A DNA stretch of 64,000 bases from Paracoccus jeotgali (GCF_002865605.1 NZ_CP025583.1:2026501-2090500); one strand, 5' to 3'. Counted from the stretch's first letter, positions 1 through 9,524 are shown. Made by a program: numbers and translations. The notes: generated by a model from the sequence alone, not told the origin.

Positions 1-792
1 CATGTCGACCGCTCGATCGACGGGCCGGGGGCCTTTGTCGAGACCAATATCACCGGCACCTACAACCTGCTCGAGGCGGCGCGCGCCCATTGGCTGGCGC
101 GCGGCAAGCCTGCGGGCTTTCGCTTTCACCACATCTCGACCGATGAGGTCTTCGGCTCGCTCGGGCCGCAGGGGCAGTTCACCGAGACCACGCCCTATGA
201 CCCGCGCAGCCCCTATTCGGCCTCGAAAGCGGCGTCCGACCATCTGGTGCGCGCTTGGCACGAGACCTATGCCCTGCCCGTCATCCTCAGCAATTGCTCG
301 AACAATTACGGGCCGTTCCACTTCCCCGAGAAGCTGGTGCCGGTGGTCATCCTGAAAGCGCTGGCTGGCCAGCCGATCCCGATCTATGGCGATGGCGGCA
401 ATGTCCGCGACTGGCTCTATGTCGAGGATCACGCCGACGCGCTGCTGACCGTGCTGACCCGCGGCGAGATCGGGCGCAGCTACAATATCGGCGGCGAGAA
501 CGAGGCCACGAACCTCGAGCTGGTCCAGACCATCTGCGCCCAGATGGACGAGCTGCATCCGCAAGGCGCGCCCCATGCCGATCTGATCAGCTTTGTCGCC
601 GACCGCCCCGGCCATGACCGCCGCTATGCCATCGACCCGACCCGCATCCGGACCGAGTTGGGCTGGCGGCCCTCGGTCACGCTCGAACAGGGGCTGCGGC
701 GCACGGTCGACTGGTATCTGACGAACCGCGACTGGTGGCAGCCGCTGCTGGATCGCGACGGCGTCGGCACCCGTCTGGGCGCAGCGGAATGA
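1..792 (+). CDS. rfbB: dTDP-glucose 4,6-dehydratase, 5' end cut by window
   Basis: This enzyme converts dTDP-glucose to dTDP-4-keto-6-deoxyglucose, the second step of dTDP-L-rhamnose synthesis for surface polysaccharide. The open frame runs from base 1, so the N-terminal NAD-binding part lies outside the window. What remains shows the short-chain dehydrogenase active site: the STDEVFG segment with the Thr-Asp-Glu triad, then [11 protein letters not shown] with the Tyr-xxx-Lys pair, then [17 protein letters not shown], which is typical of RmlB. The stop overlaps the rfbD start in ATGA, so translation is probably coupled. rfbC is not visible here and may lie upstream. The family assignment is firm. 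Confidence 0.96.
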   Translation, partial: HVDRSIDGPGAFVETNITGTYNLLEAARAHWLARGKPAGFRFHHISTDEVFGSLGPQGQFTETTPYDPRSPYSASKAASDHLVRAWHETYALPVILSNCSNNYGPFHFPEKLVPVVILKALAGQPIPIYGDGGNVRDWLYVEDHADALLTVLTRGEIGRSYNIGGENEATNLELVQTICAQMDELHPQGAPHADLISFVADRPGHDRRYAIDPTRIRTELGWRPSVTLEQGLRRTVDWYLTNRDWWQPLLDRDGVGTRLGAAE

Positions 793-1655
793 CCGCGCAG
801 GACGGCGCCGGGCTGCTGGTCTTTGGCCGGACCGGACAGGTCGCGCGCGAGCTGGCACGGCTGGTCCCGCAGGCCGTCTTCGCCGGCCGGGACCGGGCCG
901 ATCTGACTGACCCCGCCGCCTGCGCCGCACTGATCGACGCGACCCGTCCCGCCGCCGTCATCAACGCCGCCGCCTATACCGCCGTCGATGCTGCCGAAAC
1001 CGACGCCGACACCGCGCGTCTGGTGAACACGGACGCCCCCGGCGCCATGGCCACCGCCTGCGCCGCGCTGGACATTCCCTTAGTCCATATCTCGACCGAT
1101 TACGTCTTTGACGGCAGCGGCGCGGCGCCGCGTGCCGAGGATGCGCCGACCGCGCCCCTGGGCGTCTATGGCCAGACCAAGCTGGACGGCGAGACCGCCA
1201 TCCGCGCCAGCGGCGCGCAAGCCGCCATCCTGCGGACCAGCTGGGTGTTCTCGGCCCATGGCAGCAATTTCGTCAAGACCATGCGCCGCCTCGGCGCCGA
1301 GCGTGACGGCCTGAACATCGTCGCCGACCAGATCGGCGGCCCGACCGCCGCCGCCGACATCGCCCGCGCGGTGGTGACCATGGCGCGCGCCATGCAGGCT
1401 GACCGGGCGGTGGGCGGGCTCTATCACTTCGCCGGGTCGCCCGACACCAACTGGGCCGGCTTTGCGCGCGAGATCTTCGCGCAATCGGGCATTGCCTGCA
1501 CCGTGACCGAGATCCCCAGCAGCGCCTATCCCACCCCCGCCCGCCGGCCGCTGAACTCGCGGCTGTCCTGCGCCGCGATCGCGCGGGATTTCGGCATCCA
1601 GCGCCCCGACTGGCGCGCGGCATTACGACAGGTCGTCAAGGAGTTGAGCGCATGA
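789..1655 (+). CDS. rfbD: dTDP-4-dehydrorhamnose reductase
   Basis: This enzyme catalyses the last step of dTDP-L-rhamnose synthesis, NAD(P)H-dependent reduction of dTDP-4-keto-rhamnose. The protein of about 288 residues opens with a Rossmann motif ([15 protein letters not shown]). It carries [10 protein letters not shown] and YGQTKLDGE, which hold the catalytic Tyr and Lys. The ATG at 789 is chosen because it overlaps the rfbB stop by four bases; a longer in-frame extension from 735 would be low-complexity Arg/Ala and lies inside rfbB. Its own end overlaps the rfbA start by four bases, so rfbB, rfbD and rfbA form one coupled operon. Confidence 0.95.
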   Translation: MTAQDGAGLLVFGRTGQVARELARLVPQAVFAGRDRADLTDPAACAALIDATRPAAVINAAAYTAVDAAETDADTARLVNTDAPGAMATACAALDIPLVHISTDYVFDGSGAAPRAEDAPTAPLGVYGQTKLDGETAIRASGAQAAILRTSWVFSAHGSNFVKTMRRLGAERDGLNIVADQIGGPTAAADIARAVVTMARAMQADRAVGGLYHFAGSPDTNWAGFAREIFAQSGIACTVTEIPSSAYPTPARRPLNSRLSCAAIARDFGIQRPDWRAALRQVVKELSA

Positions 1656-2524
1656 CCGCACGCAAGGGCATCATTCTGGCCGGAGGCTCGGGGACGCGGC
1701 TCTACCCGATCACCATGGGCGTGTCCAAGCAGCTTCTGCCAGTTTATGACAAGCCGATGATCTATTACCCGGTCAGCGTGCTGATGCTGGCCGGCATCCG
1801 CGAGATCGCCGTCATCACCACACCCGAGGATCAGCTGCAGTTCCAGCGTCTGCTGGGCGATGGCAGCCAGTGGGGGCTGTCCTTCACCTATATCATCCAG
1901 CCCGCGCCCGAGGGTCTGGCGCAGGCCTATGTGCTGGCCCGCGACTTCCTCGACGGCGCGCCCTCGGCGATGGTGCTGGGGGACAACATCTTCTTCGGGC
2001 ATGGGCTGTCGGAACTGCTCAGCGCCGCCGATGCGCGCGGCGCGGGCGGCACCGTCTTCGGCTATCGCGTGGCCGATCCGGAGCGCTATGGCGTGGTCGA
2101 TTTCGACGAGGCCGGCCGGGTCCGCAGCATCATCGAAAAACCCGCCCGGCCGCCCTCGCATTTCGCGGTGACCGGGCTCTATTTCCTCGACGGAACCGCG
2201 CCCGACCGCGCAGCACAGGTCCGCCCGTCCGAGCGGGGCGAGCTGGAGATCACCACCCTGCTCGAAAGCTATCTGCATGACGGGCTGCTGACGGTCGAGC
2301 GGATGGGCCGCGGCTATGCCTGGCTCGACACCGGCACCCATGGCAGCCTGCTCGACGCCGGCAATTTCGTGCGCACGCTGGAACGCCGGCAGGGGCTGCA
2401 GACCGGCTGCCCAGACGAGATCGCCTTCGACCAGGGCTGGATCGACCGCAGCCAGCTGGAACACCGCGCCAACCTGTTCGCCAAGAACGATTACGGACGC
2501 TACCTGACCGGGCTGCTGGGATAA
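1652..2524 (+). CDS. rfbA: glucose-1-phosphate thymidylyltransferase
   Basis: This enzyme makes dTDP-glucose from dTTP and glucose-1-phosphate, the first committed step of dTDP-rhamnose synthesis. The 290-residue length is normal for RmlA. The N-terminus carries the nucleotide-binding motif [11 protein letters not shown], followed by [15 protein letters not shown] and [10 protein letters not shown], all characteristic of the family. It starts by ATGA overlap with rfbD. Its 3' end overlaps the 3' end of the convergent gph gene by 25 bases, so the two transcripts must overlap or share a termination zone; I see no hairpin terminator between them. Confidence 0.97.
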   Translation: MTARKGIILAGGSGTRLYPITMGVSKQLLPVYDKPMIYYPVSVLMLAGIREIAVITTPEDQLQFQRLLGDGSQWGLSFTYIIQPAPEGLAQAYVLARDFLDGAPSAMVLGDNIFFGHGLSELLSAADARGAGGTVFGYRVADPERYGVVDFDEAGRVRSIIEKPARPPSHFAVTGLYFLDGTAPDRAAQVRPSERGELEITTLLESYLHDGLLTVERMGRGYAWLDTGTHGSLLDAGNFVRTLERRQGLQTGCPDEIAFDQGWIDRSQLEHRANLFAKNDYGRYLTGLLG

Positions 2525-3186
2525 GGCTCGGTGGCTTCGGCCAGCCGGTCGATCAGGGCGGGCAATTCACGGAAATCCGAGAAGCGGGCGAATTGCGCCA
2601 ACTGCGCGGCCAGCGTCTTGCGGTAACCTTCGGTGAACAGCAGGAAGGGCACGCCGGCGCTTTCCGCCGTGGCCGCGTCGATCTCGCTGTCGCCGATATA
2701 GGCGGGCGCGCCCGCGTCCTCCCCCATCCGCGCCAGCACCTCTCCCAGGGTCGCCGGATCGGGCTTGCGCGGCAGCCCGCTATCGCCGCCGATCACCTGA
2801 TCGAAACAGTCCAGCAGGCCCAGATGCGTCAGCACCGCCCGCGCCGGCGCCAGCGGCTTGTTGGTGCAGACGGCGAGGCGATGCCCGGCCCGCGACAGGG
2901 TCTGCAATGTCGCGGCGACCGAGGGATAGGGCTGGGTCAGCCCGACCGCCGTCTCGTATCGCGCCAGAAACGCCTTGTTCATGTGTCGGGCCAGCGCTGC
3001 GTCCTTAATCCCCCGCGCCGTCATCATGCAGCCGACCAGATGCGGCACGCCATGCCCGATAAAGCTGCGGATGGTGGGCAGATCGAAGGCGTCCAGCCCC
3101 TCGGCCGCCGCCACCTCATTCGCGACGGCGTGTATGTCCGGCGCGCTGTCGATCAGCGTCCCGTCCAGATCGAAGACCAGCCTCAT
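2500..3186 (-). CDS. gph: phosphoglycolate phosphatase (HAD family)
   Basis: This is a haloacid dehalogenase-type phosphatase that hydrolyses 2-phosphoglycolate, made by oxygenase activity or DNA repair. It has 228 residues. Motif [14 protein letters not shown], holds the nucleophilic Asp. Motif II is near CTNKPLAPA. The late acidic motif is [16 protein letters not shown]. The start overlaps the stop of rpe by four bases (ATGA), a pairing common in proteobacteria. Other HAD phosphatases are possible, but the order of motifs and the link to rpe favour Gph. The 3' end runs 25 bases into rfbA on the opposite strand. Confidence 0.88.
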   Translation of the reverse strand: MRLVFDLDGTLIDSAPDIHAVANEVAAAEGLDAFDLPTIRSFIGHGVPHLVGCMMTARGIKDAALARHMNKAFLARYETAVGLTQPYPSVAATLQTLSRAGHRLAVCTNKPLAPARAVLTHLGLLDCFDQVIGGDSGLPRKPDPATLGEVLARMGEDAGAPAYIGDSEIDAATAESAGVPFLLFTEGYRKTLAAQLAQFARFSDFRELPALIDRLAEATEPYPSSPVR

Positions 3187-3878
3187 TCCGGACGATGCGC
3201 CTCGGCGGCCTCGCGGATGGCGCGAATGTTGCGGCCATAGACCTCGGCCTCGGCGACCGAGCCGCCGCGGAAGACGGCCGAGCCCGCGACCAGCACATCC
3301 GCCCCGGCCCGCGCGACCAGGGGCGCGGTCTTGGGATCGACCCCGCCATCGACCTGGATATGGATCGGCCGGTCCCCGATCATGCCGCGCAGCCGGGCGA
3401 TCTTGTCGATCTGGCTGTGGATGAATTTCTGCCCGCCAAAGCCGGGATTGACCGACATGACCAGCACCAGATCGGTCAGATCCAGCACGTATTCGATGGC
3501 TTCCAGCGGCGTGCCGGGGTTCAGCGAGACGCCGGCCTTCTTGCCGGTGGCGCGGATCGCCTGCAGCGTGCGGTGGATATGCGGGCCGGATTCCACATGC
3601 GCGGTGATCAGGTCGGCCCCGGCCTCGGCATAGGCTTCGATATAGGGGTCGACCGGTGCGATCATCAGATGGACGTCCATGAAGGTGGTGACATGGGGCC
3701 GGAACGCCCGCACCGCCTGCGGCCCAAAGGTCAGGTTCGGCACGAAATGGCCGTCCATGACATCGACATGGACCCAGTCGGCGCCCTGATCCTCGATGGC
3801 GCGAATCTCACGCCCGAAATCCGCGAAATCGGCCGAGAGGATGGAAGGAGCGATCTTGATGCGGCGGTCAAACGTCAT
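3183..3878 (-). CDS. rpe: ribulose-phosphate 3-epimerase
   Basis: This enzyme interconverts ribulose-5-phosphate and xylulose-5-phosphate in the pentose phosphate and Calvin pathways. It is a 231-residue TIM barrel with the usual signatures: [13 protein letters not shown] at the N-terminus, [16 protein letters not shown] with the metal-binding and catalytic Asp, [12 protein letters not shown], and [12 protein letters not shown]. Length and motifs match the family closely. It is the first gene of a two-gene unit with gph. A gap of 59 bases separates it from the glycosyltransferase on the same strand upstream. Confidence 0.96.
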   Translation of the reverse strand: MTFDRRIKIAPSILSADFADFGREIRAIEDQGADWVHVDVMDGHFVPNLTFGPQAVRAFRPHVTTFMDVHLMIAPVDPYIEAYAEAGADLITAHVESGPHIHRTLQAIRATGKKAGVSLNPGTPLEAIEYVLDLTDLVLVMSVNPGFGGQKFIHSQIDKIARLRGMIGDRPIHIQVDGGVDPKTAPLVARAGADVLVAGSAVFRGGSVAEAEVYGRNIRAIREAAEAHRPE

Positions 3879-3937
3879 GATTTCCTCGACTGGGCGGACA
3901 GGGTTGCCCGAGGGTTATGGCCGAAACCCCGCTTGCG

Positions 3938-4894
3938 TCAACCGGACAAAGCCTCGCGGTCCGCCGGCGCCCGCCGCAGCCGCCCGGCCAGCGCCGCCAG
4001 ATAGAGCGCGGCGTTGCCGGGGCGCGTCTGCCGGTAAAGCCCGATCCGCGCCATGCTGCCGGCGGCGCGCCAGCCGGGCTGCGACAGGGCGGCGTCGAAC
4101 TGCGCGAAAATCCGACGGTTTTCCGGGGTCAGCGCGTCGGCAACGGCGCTCAGCGCGGCAAGATTGGCCTGCAGCCAGCGCCCGTAATCGCCAGCGAAAA
4201 GCTGACCCAGCCGCGCGCCCATCGCCCGCAGGCTGTCGTTGCGGCCCTTCAGATTGGCCGGGTGCTGGCGATAAAGCAGCACCTGTGCGTCGTCGCGCAC
4301 CACCTCCAGCCCCGCGCCCGAGATGATCTGATAGAGCCACCAGTCATGCGATTCGATGCCAGCCTCGATCGCCGGCCCCGCGCAGGAGCGCGCGAGCACG
4401 ACGGCATGGGGCGGCAGCACGCAGGTATTGCCCGCCGTCACTGCCTGCACCAGCGCATTGCGAAAGCCGAACGGCCCCGGCATCGGGCGCGAGGGCGCCA
4501 GCGGCCGCAGATCATGGTCGCAAATCGTGGTCCGGGCGGCATAGATCCCGGCGCCGGGACGCGCCGTCAGCGCCATCAGCGCCCGCGACAGCTTGTCGGG
4601 CCGCCAGACATCGTCCTGATCGGCCAGCGAGAGATACTCGCCCGGCTCGGGCAGCGCCATCATCGACAGGAAATTCCGCGTGGCCCCGCCCGCCGGGCCG
4701 GCGATCAGCTGGACCTGACCGGGGGGAAAGCGTGCGGCGAAGCGGCGAACGATCTCCGGTCCGTCATCGGTCGAGCCATCGTCCGACACCACCAGCCGCC
4801 AGTCGCGATGATCCTGCGCCGCGATGCTGTCCAGTTGCGCGTCCAGATGACGCGCCCCCTGAAACAGGCCCAACCCGATCATCACCCGTGGCAA
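3938..4894 (-). CDS. family 2 glycosyltransferase
   Basis: This is a GT-A fold glycosyltransferase that transfers a sugar from a nucleotide-sugar donor. The N-terminal half (about residues 1-120) carries DHRDWRLVVSDDGSTDDG, the nucleotide-binding region with the first Asp pair, and SLADQDDVWRPDKL, a form common in rhamnosyl or O-antigen transferases. The C-terminal part has no clear membrane segment. The acceptor cannot be told from sequence. Closeness to rfbBDA suggests surface polysaccharide work, but the gene is on the opposite strand and separated by gph and rpe, so that link is inference. Confidence 0.85.
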   Translation of the reverse strand: MPRVMIGLGLFQGARHLDAQLDSIAAQDHRDWRLVVSDDGSTDDGPEIVRRFAARFPPGQVQLIAGPAGGATRNFLSMMALPEPGEYLSLADQDDVWRPDKLSRALMALTARPGAGIYAARTTICDHDLRPLAPSRPMPGPFGFRNALVQAVTAGNTCVLPPHAVVLARSCAGPAIEAGIESHDWWLYQIISGAGLEVVRDDAQVLLYRQHPANLKGRNDSLRAMGARLGQLFAGDYGRWLQANLAALSAVADALTPENRRIFAQFDAALSQPGWRAAGSMARIGLYRQTRPGNAALYLAALAGRLRRAPADREALSG

Positions 4895-4990
4895 ACCAGT
4901 CTCCTGAAAGCTGATACCGGCTGATGCCCCAGCAGGGCGCGGGCTGCAAGCGGTGGCGATGCGGCCAGGGGCGGAGGGCTGGTGCCGCGT

Positions 4991-5491
4991 TTACGCTGAA
5001 TCCTGCCGCGCGATATCCTCGATCAACACATCGGTGACGATGCCGCCGCTGGCCTGCACCGCCGCCGCGACCAGCGCCTCGCGCAGTCGGCGCATCCGCG
5101 GCTCGATGGTGTAGTTGCCGTCGAAGCCGCCGGTATTGGCCTGGATCAACAGCGTGCCGAGCAGCGCGTCGCGCAGCCGGAACTCCTGCCGGAACACCTC
5201 CTCCTGCCGCTCGGCGGGCATTTCCAGTGTCAGCGTCAGCACCATCATGCCCTGCAGCCGGTCGCCATGCATGACCGGGATGAAGAACTGCGACGGAAAG
5301 CGGAAATAGGCCGAGGGCGCAGCCTTGCCCTCGGCTGTCGCGACGGGCGGCGCCTCGTGGCCGGGATCCGCCCCTTCGGCGGTCTCGGCCTCGCTCGGCT
5401 CGGGGGCGGGCCGCAACCAGTCCCCAGCCACGAGACCGCCCACGCCCGCCAACAGGATCAGAACCGCCTGGATCAACCTCGCGCGCATCAT
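4991..5491 (-). CDS. FliL-like flagellar basal-body protein
   Basis: This is a 166-residue protein with one N-terminal membrane segment (about residues 7-25), a Pro/Glu/Ala-rich linker, and a periplasmic domain from about residue 60. It is the last gene of the flagellar operon, ten bases after flgH. Rhodobacteraceae flagellar operons often end with a FliL-like gene, and the single-TM plus periplasmic-domain layout fits. FliL helps the stator engage the motor. Sequence similarity to classical FliL is weak by eye, so I give the family name but no gene symbol. Confidence 0.7.
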   Translation of the reverse strand: MMRARLIQAVLILLAGVGGLVAGDWLRPAPEPSEAETAEGADPGHEAPPVATAEGKAAPSAYFRFPSQFFIPVMHGDRLQGMMVLTLTLEMPAERQEEVFRQEFRLRDALLGTLLIQANTGGFDGNYTIEPRMRRLREALVAAAVQASGGIVTDVLIEDIARQDSA

Positions 5492-5500
5492 GTGGCTCCG

Positions 5501-6235
5501 TCAGTAGGGCAGGATGATGTCAGCGAGTTGCTGACCATAGCGCGGCTGCTGGACGTCCATGATCTGCCCGCGCCCGCCATAGGAAATCCGCGCCCCGGCG
5601 ATCCGGTCATAGGCGACCTCGTTGTTGCGCCCGATATCGCCGGGCCGGACGAAGCCCGAGACCAGCAGCTCGCGCATCTCGAAATTCACGCGCACCTCTT
5701 GGCTGCCCTGGATATGCAGCGTCCCGTTGGGCAGCCGGTCGATGACGGTGGCAGCGACGCGCAGGGTCATCTTGTCGCGCCGCGAGACCTGCCCCGCACC
5801 CTTGTAGCTCGACGAGGATTTGGCGTCGGCCAGATCGTCCATCGAAGCGCCCGTCGGCATCCGCCGGGTCAGGCTTTGCGACAACCCGCCCATCTGCGGG
5901 ATCGAGACGTCATCCTTCGCCGAGCGCGAGCGGTTCGAGCTGTTCGAGATCTCGGCCTTGTCGTCGATCTCGATCACCACGGTCAGGATATCGCCGCGCG
6001 TGGCCGCCCGCCGGTCGCGCACCAGCGAGCTTTGCTCGCCCGCCCACAGCGAGGCCCCGGCCTCGGGGCGCTGCGGGGTCTTGGGCAGGAAGAGTTCGGG
6101 CGAGGTCATGGCCTCGAACTCCGGGGTGCTCTGCGGCTCGGACATGGTGGGGGGGCGGCCAAGATGGTCGGTCCGGTTGCAGGCGCCGAGCGCGAGCAGC
6201 GTGACCGCGGCGAGAAAAGCGATGCGGGTGTTCAT
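5501..6235 (-). CDS. flgH: flagellar L-ring protein FlgH
   Basis: FlgH is the outer-membrane lipoprotein that builds the L-ring around the flagellar rod. The protein has 244 residues with a lipoprotein signal ending LLALGAC (lipid-carrying Cys19). The body contains SLWAGEQSSLVRDRRA, GDILTVVIEIDDKAEI and the C-terminal VSGFVRPGDIGRNNEV, all typical of FlgH. The start overlaps the flgA stop by four bases. The P-ring gene flgI is not in this window, so it must be elsewhere if the motor is complete. Confidence 0.95.
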   Translation of the reverse strand: MNTRIAFLAAVTLLALGACNRTDHLGRPPTMSEPQSTPEFEAMTSPELFLPKTPQRPEAGASLWAGEQSSLVRDRRAATRGDILTVVIEIDDKAEISNSSNRSRSAKDDVSIPQMGGLSQSLTRRMPTGASMDDLADAKSSSSYKGAGQVSRRDKMTLRVAATVIDRLPNGTLHIQGSQEVRVNFEMRELLVSGFVRPGDIGRNNEVAYDRIAGARISYGGRGQIMDVQQPRYGQQLADIILPY

Positions 6236-6666
6236 TTGTTCTCCGTCGGGCTCGAGGTTGCGACCAGGGTGCCGTCGTCGCGGACAAGGGCGGTAATCGT
6301 GCTGCGCGAGCCGAGGTTCATGACCCGGATGACGTCGCCCGCCGCGCCTTCACCAAGCGCCCGGCCTTCGGTCTCGATGCGCAGGGCGCCGGCGTCGAAG
6401 GCGATGCGGACAAGCTGGTTGCGCGAGACCAGCACCGGCGCGCGCAGGGCGCCGGCGGTGACGGGACGCCCTTGATAGATGGCCATTCGCGTCTGCATCC
6501 CCACTGCCTGCGCCGGGTCGGTGATGCCGCCATGGGCGCCCTCGTCCCAGGTCAGATCGTCGGGGGCGATGACGGTGCCGGCCTGCAGGTTCCGGGTCGC
6601 CACGATGGCCGCGCCGGACGCCCCGGGCAGCAGCGCGATCAGCAGGATCAGAAGCCCGCGCATCAC
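6232..6666 (-). CDS. flgA: flagellar P-ring assembly chaperone FlgA
   Basis: FlgA is a periplasmic chaperone for P-ring assembly by FlgI. The 144-residue protein has a signal peptide (about residues 1-19) followed by an SAF-type domain, seen as ATRNLQAGTVIAPDDL near the N-terminus and GDVIRVMNLGSRSTI near the C-terminus. It is shorter than the enterobacterial form of about 219 residues, as is usual for alphaproteobacterial FlgA. It overlaps flgG upstream and flgH downstream, each by four bases, which points to coupled translation. Confidence 0.9.
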   Translation of the reverse strand: MMRGLLILLIALLPGASGAAIVATRNLQAGTVIAPDDLTWDEGAHGGITDPAQAVGMQTRMAIYQGRPVTAGALRAPVLVSRNQLVRIAFDAGALRIETEGRALGEGAAGDVIRVMNLGSRSTITALVRDDGTLVATSSPTENK

Positions 6667-7448
6667 CGCACCTGCACGGTGGCGCCAAGGATCTGGTCGG
6701 CGGCGGTGATGACCTTGGCATTCAGTTCATAGCCGCGCTGCGCCTTGATCAACTCGGTGATCTCGCGCACCGGATCGACCGAGCTGTCCTCGAGATAGCC
6801 CTGCCGCAGCGTCCCCAGCCCCTCTTGCCCCGGCGTCGCCACCATGGCCGCGCCCGAGGCGTTGGTTTCCAGAAACAGGTTCGAGCCGATCGCCTCGAGG
6901 CCTTTCTCGTTGCTGAACCCGGCCAGCGTCAGTTGCCCCAGCATCTCGGGCTCGACCTGATCGCCGAAATAGGCATAGACCTCGCCGGCCGCGTTGATCG
7001 AGATGCTGCGGGTCTCCTCGGGGATGGTGATGCCGGGCGCAACAGCAAAGCCGTCAGAGGTCACGATCTGCCCATCCGCCGAGCGTTTCAGCGCACCGTC
7101 GCGGGTATAGGCGGGCAGGCCCGACGGCATCGTAACCTCCAGATAGCCATGCCCGTCGATGGCTACGTCCAGATCGCCGCCGGTCGAGGTCAGCGAGCCT
7201 TGGGCGATGTTGACGGTGACGGCGGTGGGACGCGCGCCCAAGCCCAGCTGGATGCCGGCAGGAATCACCGTGCCGTCCGAGGCGGAAATCGTGCCCGGAC
7301 GCATCGCCTGCTGGTAATGCAGATCGGCGAATTCGGCGCGGCGGGCGTTATAGCCGGTGGTGGACATGTTCGCGAGGTTGTTCGAGATCACCTCGACGCG
7401 GGTCTGCTGGGCACTCATCCCGGTGGCAGCGATTTGCAAGGCTTTCAT
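6663..7448 (-). CDS. flgG: flagellar distal rod protein FlgG
   Basis: FlgG forms the distal rod of the flagellar basal body. Its 261 residues match the family length. The N-terminal rod motif is MKALQIAATGMSAQQTRVEV followed by NNLANMSTTGYNARRAEF. The C-terminal motif is YLEDSSVDPVREITELIKAQ followed by RGYELNAKVI. Both ends form the coiled coil shared by axial proteins. Eleven bases separate it from flgF upstream. It is firmly assigned and distinguished from FlgF by the length and the MKALQIAATGM start. Confidence 0.97.
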   Translation of the reverse strand: MKALQIAATGMSAQQTRVEVISNNLANMSTTGYNARRAEFADLHYQQAMRPGTISASDGTVIPAGIQLGLGARPTAVTVNIAQGSLTSTGGDLDVAIDGHGYLEVTMPSGLPAYTRDGALKRSADGQIVTSDGFAVAPGITIPEETRSISINAAGEVYAYFGDQVEPEMLGQLTLAGFSNEKGLEAIGSNLFLETNASGAAMVATPGQEGLGTLRQGYLEDSSVDPVREITELIKAQRGYELNAKVITAADQILGATVQVR

Positions 7449-7459
7449 GGTTTCTCCAT

Positions 7460-8179
7460 TCAGCGGGTCAGGGCCGTGATGGCGTCGCGGATGCGACGGT
7501 CCTCGCGGTCGAGCAGGTTGGCGCCCATCTCGTAGGCGCGTTGGACCTCGATCATGCGGCTGATCTCGGCGATGGGGTCGACGTTCGAATCCTCGAGAAA
7601 GCCTTGCTGCACGCGGGCATCCTCGGCCGGGGCCAGAGCGGCCTCGTCGGCGGTGAACATCGTGCCGCCGCTGCGCAGCATGGTCGCGGGGTCGGGCGTG
7701 GCGAAGACGCCGACGCGACCGAAGGCTTCGCCATCGGCCGACAGCGTGCCGTCGGCCCCGACGGCGACCTGTCTTGCCCCCGGCGGCACCGCGATCGGCG
7801 CCAGCCCCTCATCCAGCAGCCGATGGCCGGCGGCGGTCATCAATTCGCCCTCGGCCGAGACGAGGAACGCGCCGGCACGGGTCAGTCGGGTGCCCTCGGG
7901 TGTCTGGAGGGCGAAAAACCCGGACCCGTCGATGGCCAGATCATAGGTGCCGCCGGTCTGCGAGATCCCCGCCTGTCCCAGATCGAGCAGACGGCCGCGG
8001 GCATGGGCCATCGACAGCCCCTCTCGCCCGTCGCCGGTCGCGGTCAGATATTCCGAGAAGATCACCCCCTCGCGACGATAGCCGTTGGTCTCGGCATTGG
8101 CGATGTTGTTGGCGATGACCCGCATCTCGCGCATGAGACCGGATTGGCGGGTCAGGCTGGCATAGATGGCGTTGTCCAT
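7460..8179 (-). CDS. flgF: flagellar proximal rod protein FlgF
   Basis: FlgF is a proximal rod component of 239 residues. The N-terminus MDNAIYASLTRQSGLMREM and NNIANAETNGYRREGVIF is the FlgF form of the rod signature, and the C-terminus has GFLEDSNVDPIAEISRMIEV with QRAYEMGANLLDRED. It lies between fliQ (three-base gap upstream) and flgG. Its place beside flgG in the same operon is the classic arrangement for rod assembly. Confidence 0.96.
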   Translation of the reverse strand: MDNAIYASLTRQSGLMREMRVIANNIANAETNGYRREGVIFSEYLTATGDGREGLSMAHARGRLLDLGQAGISQTGGTYDLAIDGSGFFALQTPEGTRLTRAGAFLVSAEGELMTAAGHRLLDEGLAPIAVPPGARQVAVGADGTLSADGEAFGRVGVFATPDPATMLRSGGTMFTADEAALAPAEDARVQQGFLEDSNVDPIAEISRMIEVQRAYEMGANLLDREDRRIRDAITALTR

Positions 8180-8182
8180 GTC

Positions 8183-8449
8183 TCAGCCGCCCCCGACCAG
8201 CGGGATGATCGCGTCGGTGAAGAAGCTCGACAGGATCGCGGTCATGAAGCTCATCGAGACCCAGAACACCGCCAGCATCAGCCCGACCTTGGGCACGAAG
8301 GTCAGCGTCATCTCCTGCACCGAGGTCAGCGCCTGAAAGAGGCCGATCAGCACGCCGGTCATCAGCGCCACCGCCAGCAGGGGCGCCGACATCCGCACCG
8401 CGATCCACAGCGCCTGCCGGACGAGGTCGAAGATCAGGTTCTCATCCAT
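8183..8449 (-). CDS. fliQ: flagellar export apparatus protein FliQ
   Basis: FliQ is a small membrane protein of the type III flagellar export gate, acting with FliP and FliR. The 88-residue protein has two hydrophobic segments (about residues 15-40 and 55-78). It shows the family pattern of a short N-terminus, ALWIAVRMSAPLLAVALMTG, then LFQALTSVQEMTLTFVPKV. The ATG at 8449 is chosen over an upstream in-frame start because it gives normal FliQ length and avoids overlapping fliE. fliP and fliR are not in this window. Confidence 0.93.
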   Translation of the reverse strand: MDENLIFDLVRQALWIAVRMSAPLLAVALMTGVLIGLFQALTSVQEMTLTFVPKVGLMLAVFWVSMSFMTAILSSFFTDAIIPLVGGG

Positions 8450-8450
8450 G

Positions 8451-8729
8451 TCAGGCCGGCATCCGCAGGATTTCCTGATACGCCTCGACCACCTTGTCAC
8501 GGATCGCGACAACGGTATCGAGCGCGAGTTCGGCCTCGCTCAGCGACTGGACAAGCTGATGCGTCTCGGTGGTGCCCGACATCGCGCCGACTGCGTCCGT
8601 ATCGGCCGCGTTCATCAGCTTTTCAAAGCTCTGCGCGGCCTGGCTGAACCCGGTTTCGGCCTGGGGCTGCGGGGTCGCGGCCTGGGTGGCGCGCAGATAG
8701 GCGGACACGGCATTGCTGGCAGAAATCAT
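8451..8729 (-). CDS. fliE: flagellar hook-basal body protein FliE
   Basis: FliE joins the MS-ring to the rod. This 92-residue protein ends in the conserved region SEAELALDTVVAIRDKVVEA followed by YQEILRMPA. I chose the ATG at 8729, not the one at 8744, because an AAGGAG ribosome binding site lies at 8735-8740 and would otherwise be inside the coding region. That site abuts the flgC stop codon, so the two genes are likely coupled. Length is normal for alphaproteobacterial FliE. Confidence 0.93.
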   Translation of the reverse strand: MISASNAVSAYLRATQAATPQPQAETGFSQAAQSFEKLMNAADTDAVGAMSGTTETHQLVQSLSEAELALDTVVAIRDKVVEAYQEILRMPA

Positions 8730-8740
8730 GATATCTCCTT

Positions 8741-9133
8741 TCAACGGCGCAGCAGATCGAGAAGCGAGGCGGACATCTGCCGCGACTGCTCGAAGATGCG
8801 CAGATTGGCCTCGTAACTGCGGCCGGCCTCGCGGGCGTCGGCCATTTCGGTGACCAGATCGACGTTCGAGCCGCGATAGAAGCCGCGCTCGTCGGCCATG
8901 GGATGCGCGGGATCGTGGATCTCGGGCAGTTCGCTGCGGTCGAGACGCGGCTGCGAGGCGGTGACAAGCCCGCTCGGCCGCCCCCGCTCCATCACCGCAT
9001 CAAAGCTGACCAGCTTGCGCCGATAGCCGGGCGTGTCGGCATTGGCGATGTTCTCCGAGACATGGCGCAGCCGATCGGCCTGCGCCCGCATACCAAAGGC
9101 CGCGATGCGGGTGGCGGTAACCGGACCCTCCAT
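8741..9133 (-). CDS. flgC: flagellar proximal rod protein FlgC
   Basis: FlgC is a proximal rod subunit of 130 residues. The N-terminus holds ENIANADTPGYRRKLVSFD, the axial protein signature, and the middle has GFYRGSNVDLVTEMADAREA, the typical FlgC C-terminal signature, followed by SYEANLRIFEQSRQM. It follows flgB after a four-base gap and precedes fliE. The flgB-flgC-fliE order is conserved across bacteria, which makes this call very secure. Confidence 0.96.
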   Translation of the reverse strand: MEGPVTATRIAAFGMRAQADRLRHVSENIANADTPGYRRKLVSFDAVMERGRPSGLVTASQPRLDRSELPEIHDPAHPMADERGFYRGSNVDLVTEMADAREAGRSYEANLRIFEQSRQMSASLLDLLRR

Positions 9134-9137
9134 CGCG

Positions 9138-9524
9138 TCAGCCCTTCCGTCCGATGGCCGAGCGCAGCATGTTCAGCGAGGACCGATAGACCGCCAGCGA
9201 CAGGTCGTGCTGACGCTTGGCCTCGGCGGTGCGGACCATCTCATCCTCGAGCGAGACCGAGTTGCCGTTCGGCGCCCGCCCCCCCTGATCCTCGGCGATC
9301 CGCACCGAGGCCGCGCCGCCGCGCGCGTCCAGATGCCCTGCGCGGGTCGCCCGCAAGGCGTCGCCGGCGGCCCTTCGGTAAGTTTCGGAAAACGGCTGCA
9401 GGTCGCGGGCCCGAAAGCCCGGCGTGTCGGCATTGGCGACATTGCCTGCGATCACCTTTGTGCGTTCCGCCGCATGGGCGGTCATGGCGCGCGCCATGCG
9501 TATCGTCTCTAGCCCGTCCAACAT
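9138..9524 (-). CDS. flgB: flagellar proximal rod protein FlgB
   Basis: FlgB, 128 residues, is the first rod protein and the first gene of the minus-strand flagellar operon. The N-terminal axial signature is GNVANADTPGFRARDLQPF, and the C-terminus has SLEDEMVRTAEAKRQHDLSL. The gene diverges from fliI across a 100-base region that must carry both promoters. The divergent fliI/flgB layout is common in Rhodobacteraceae Fla2-type clusters. Confidence 0.95.
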   Translation of the reverse strand: MLDGLETIRMARAMTAHAAERTKVIAGNVANADTPGFRARDLQPFSETYRRAAGDALRATRAGHLDARGGAASVRIAEDQGGRAPNGNSVSLEDEMVRTAEAKRQHDLSLAVYRSSLNMLRSAIGRKG

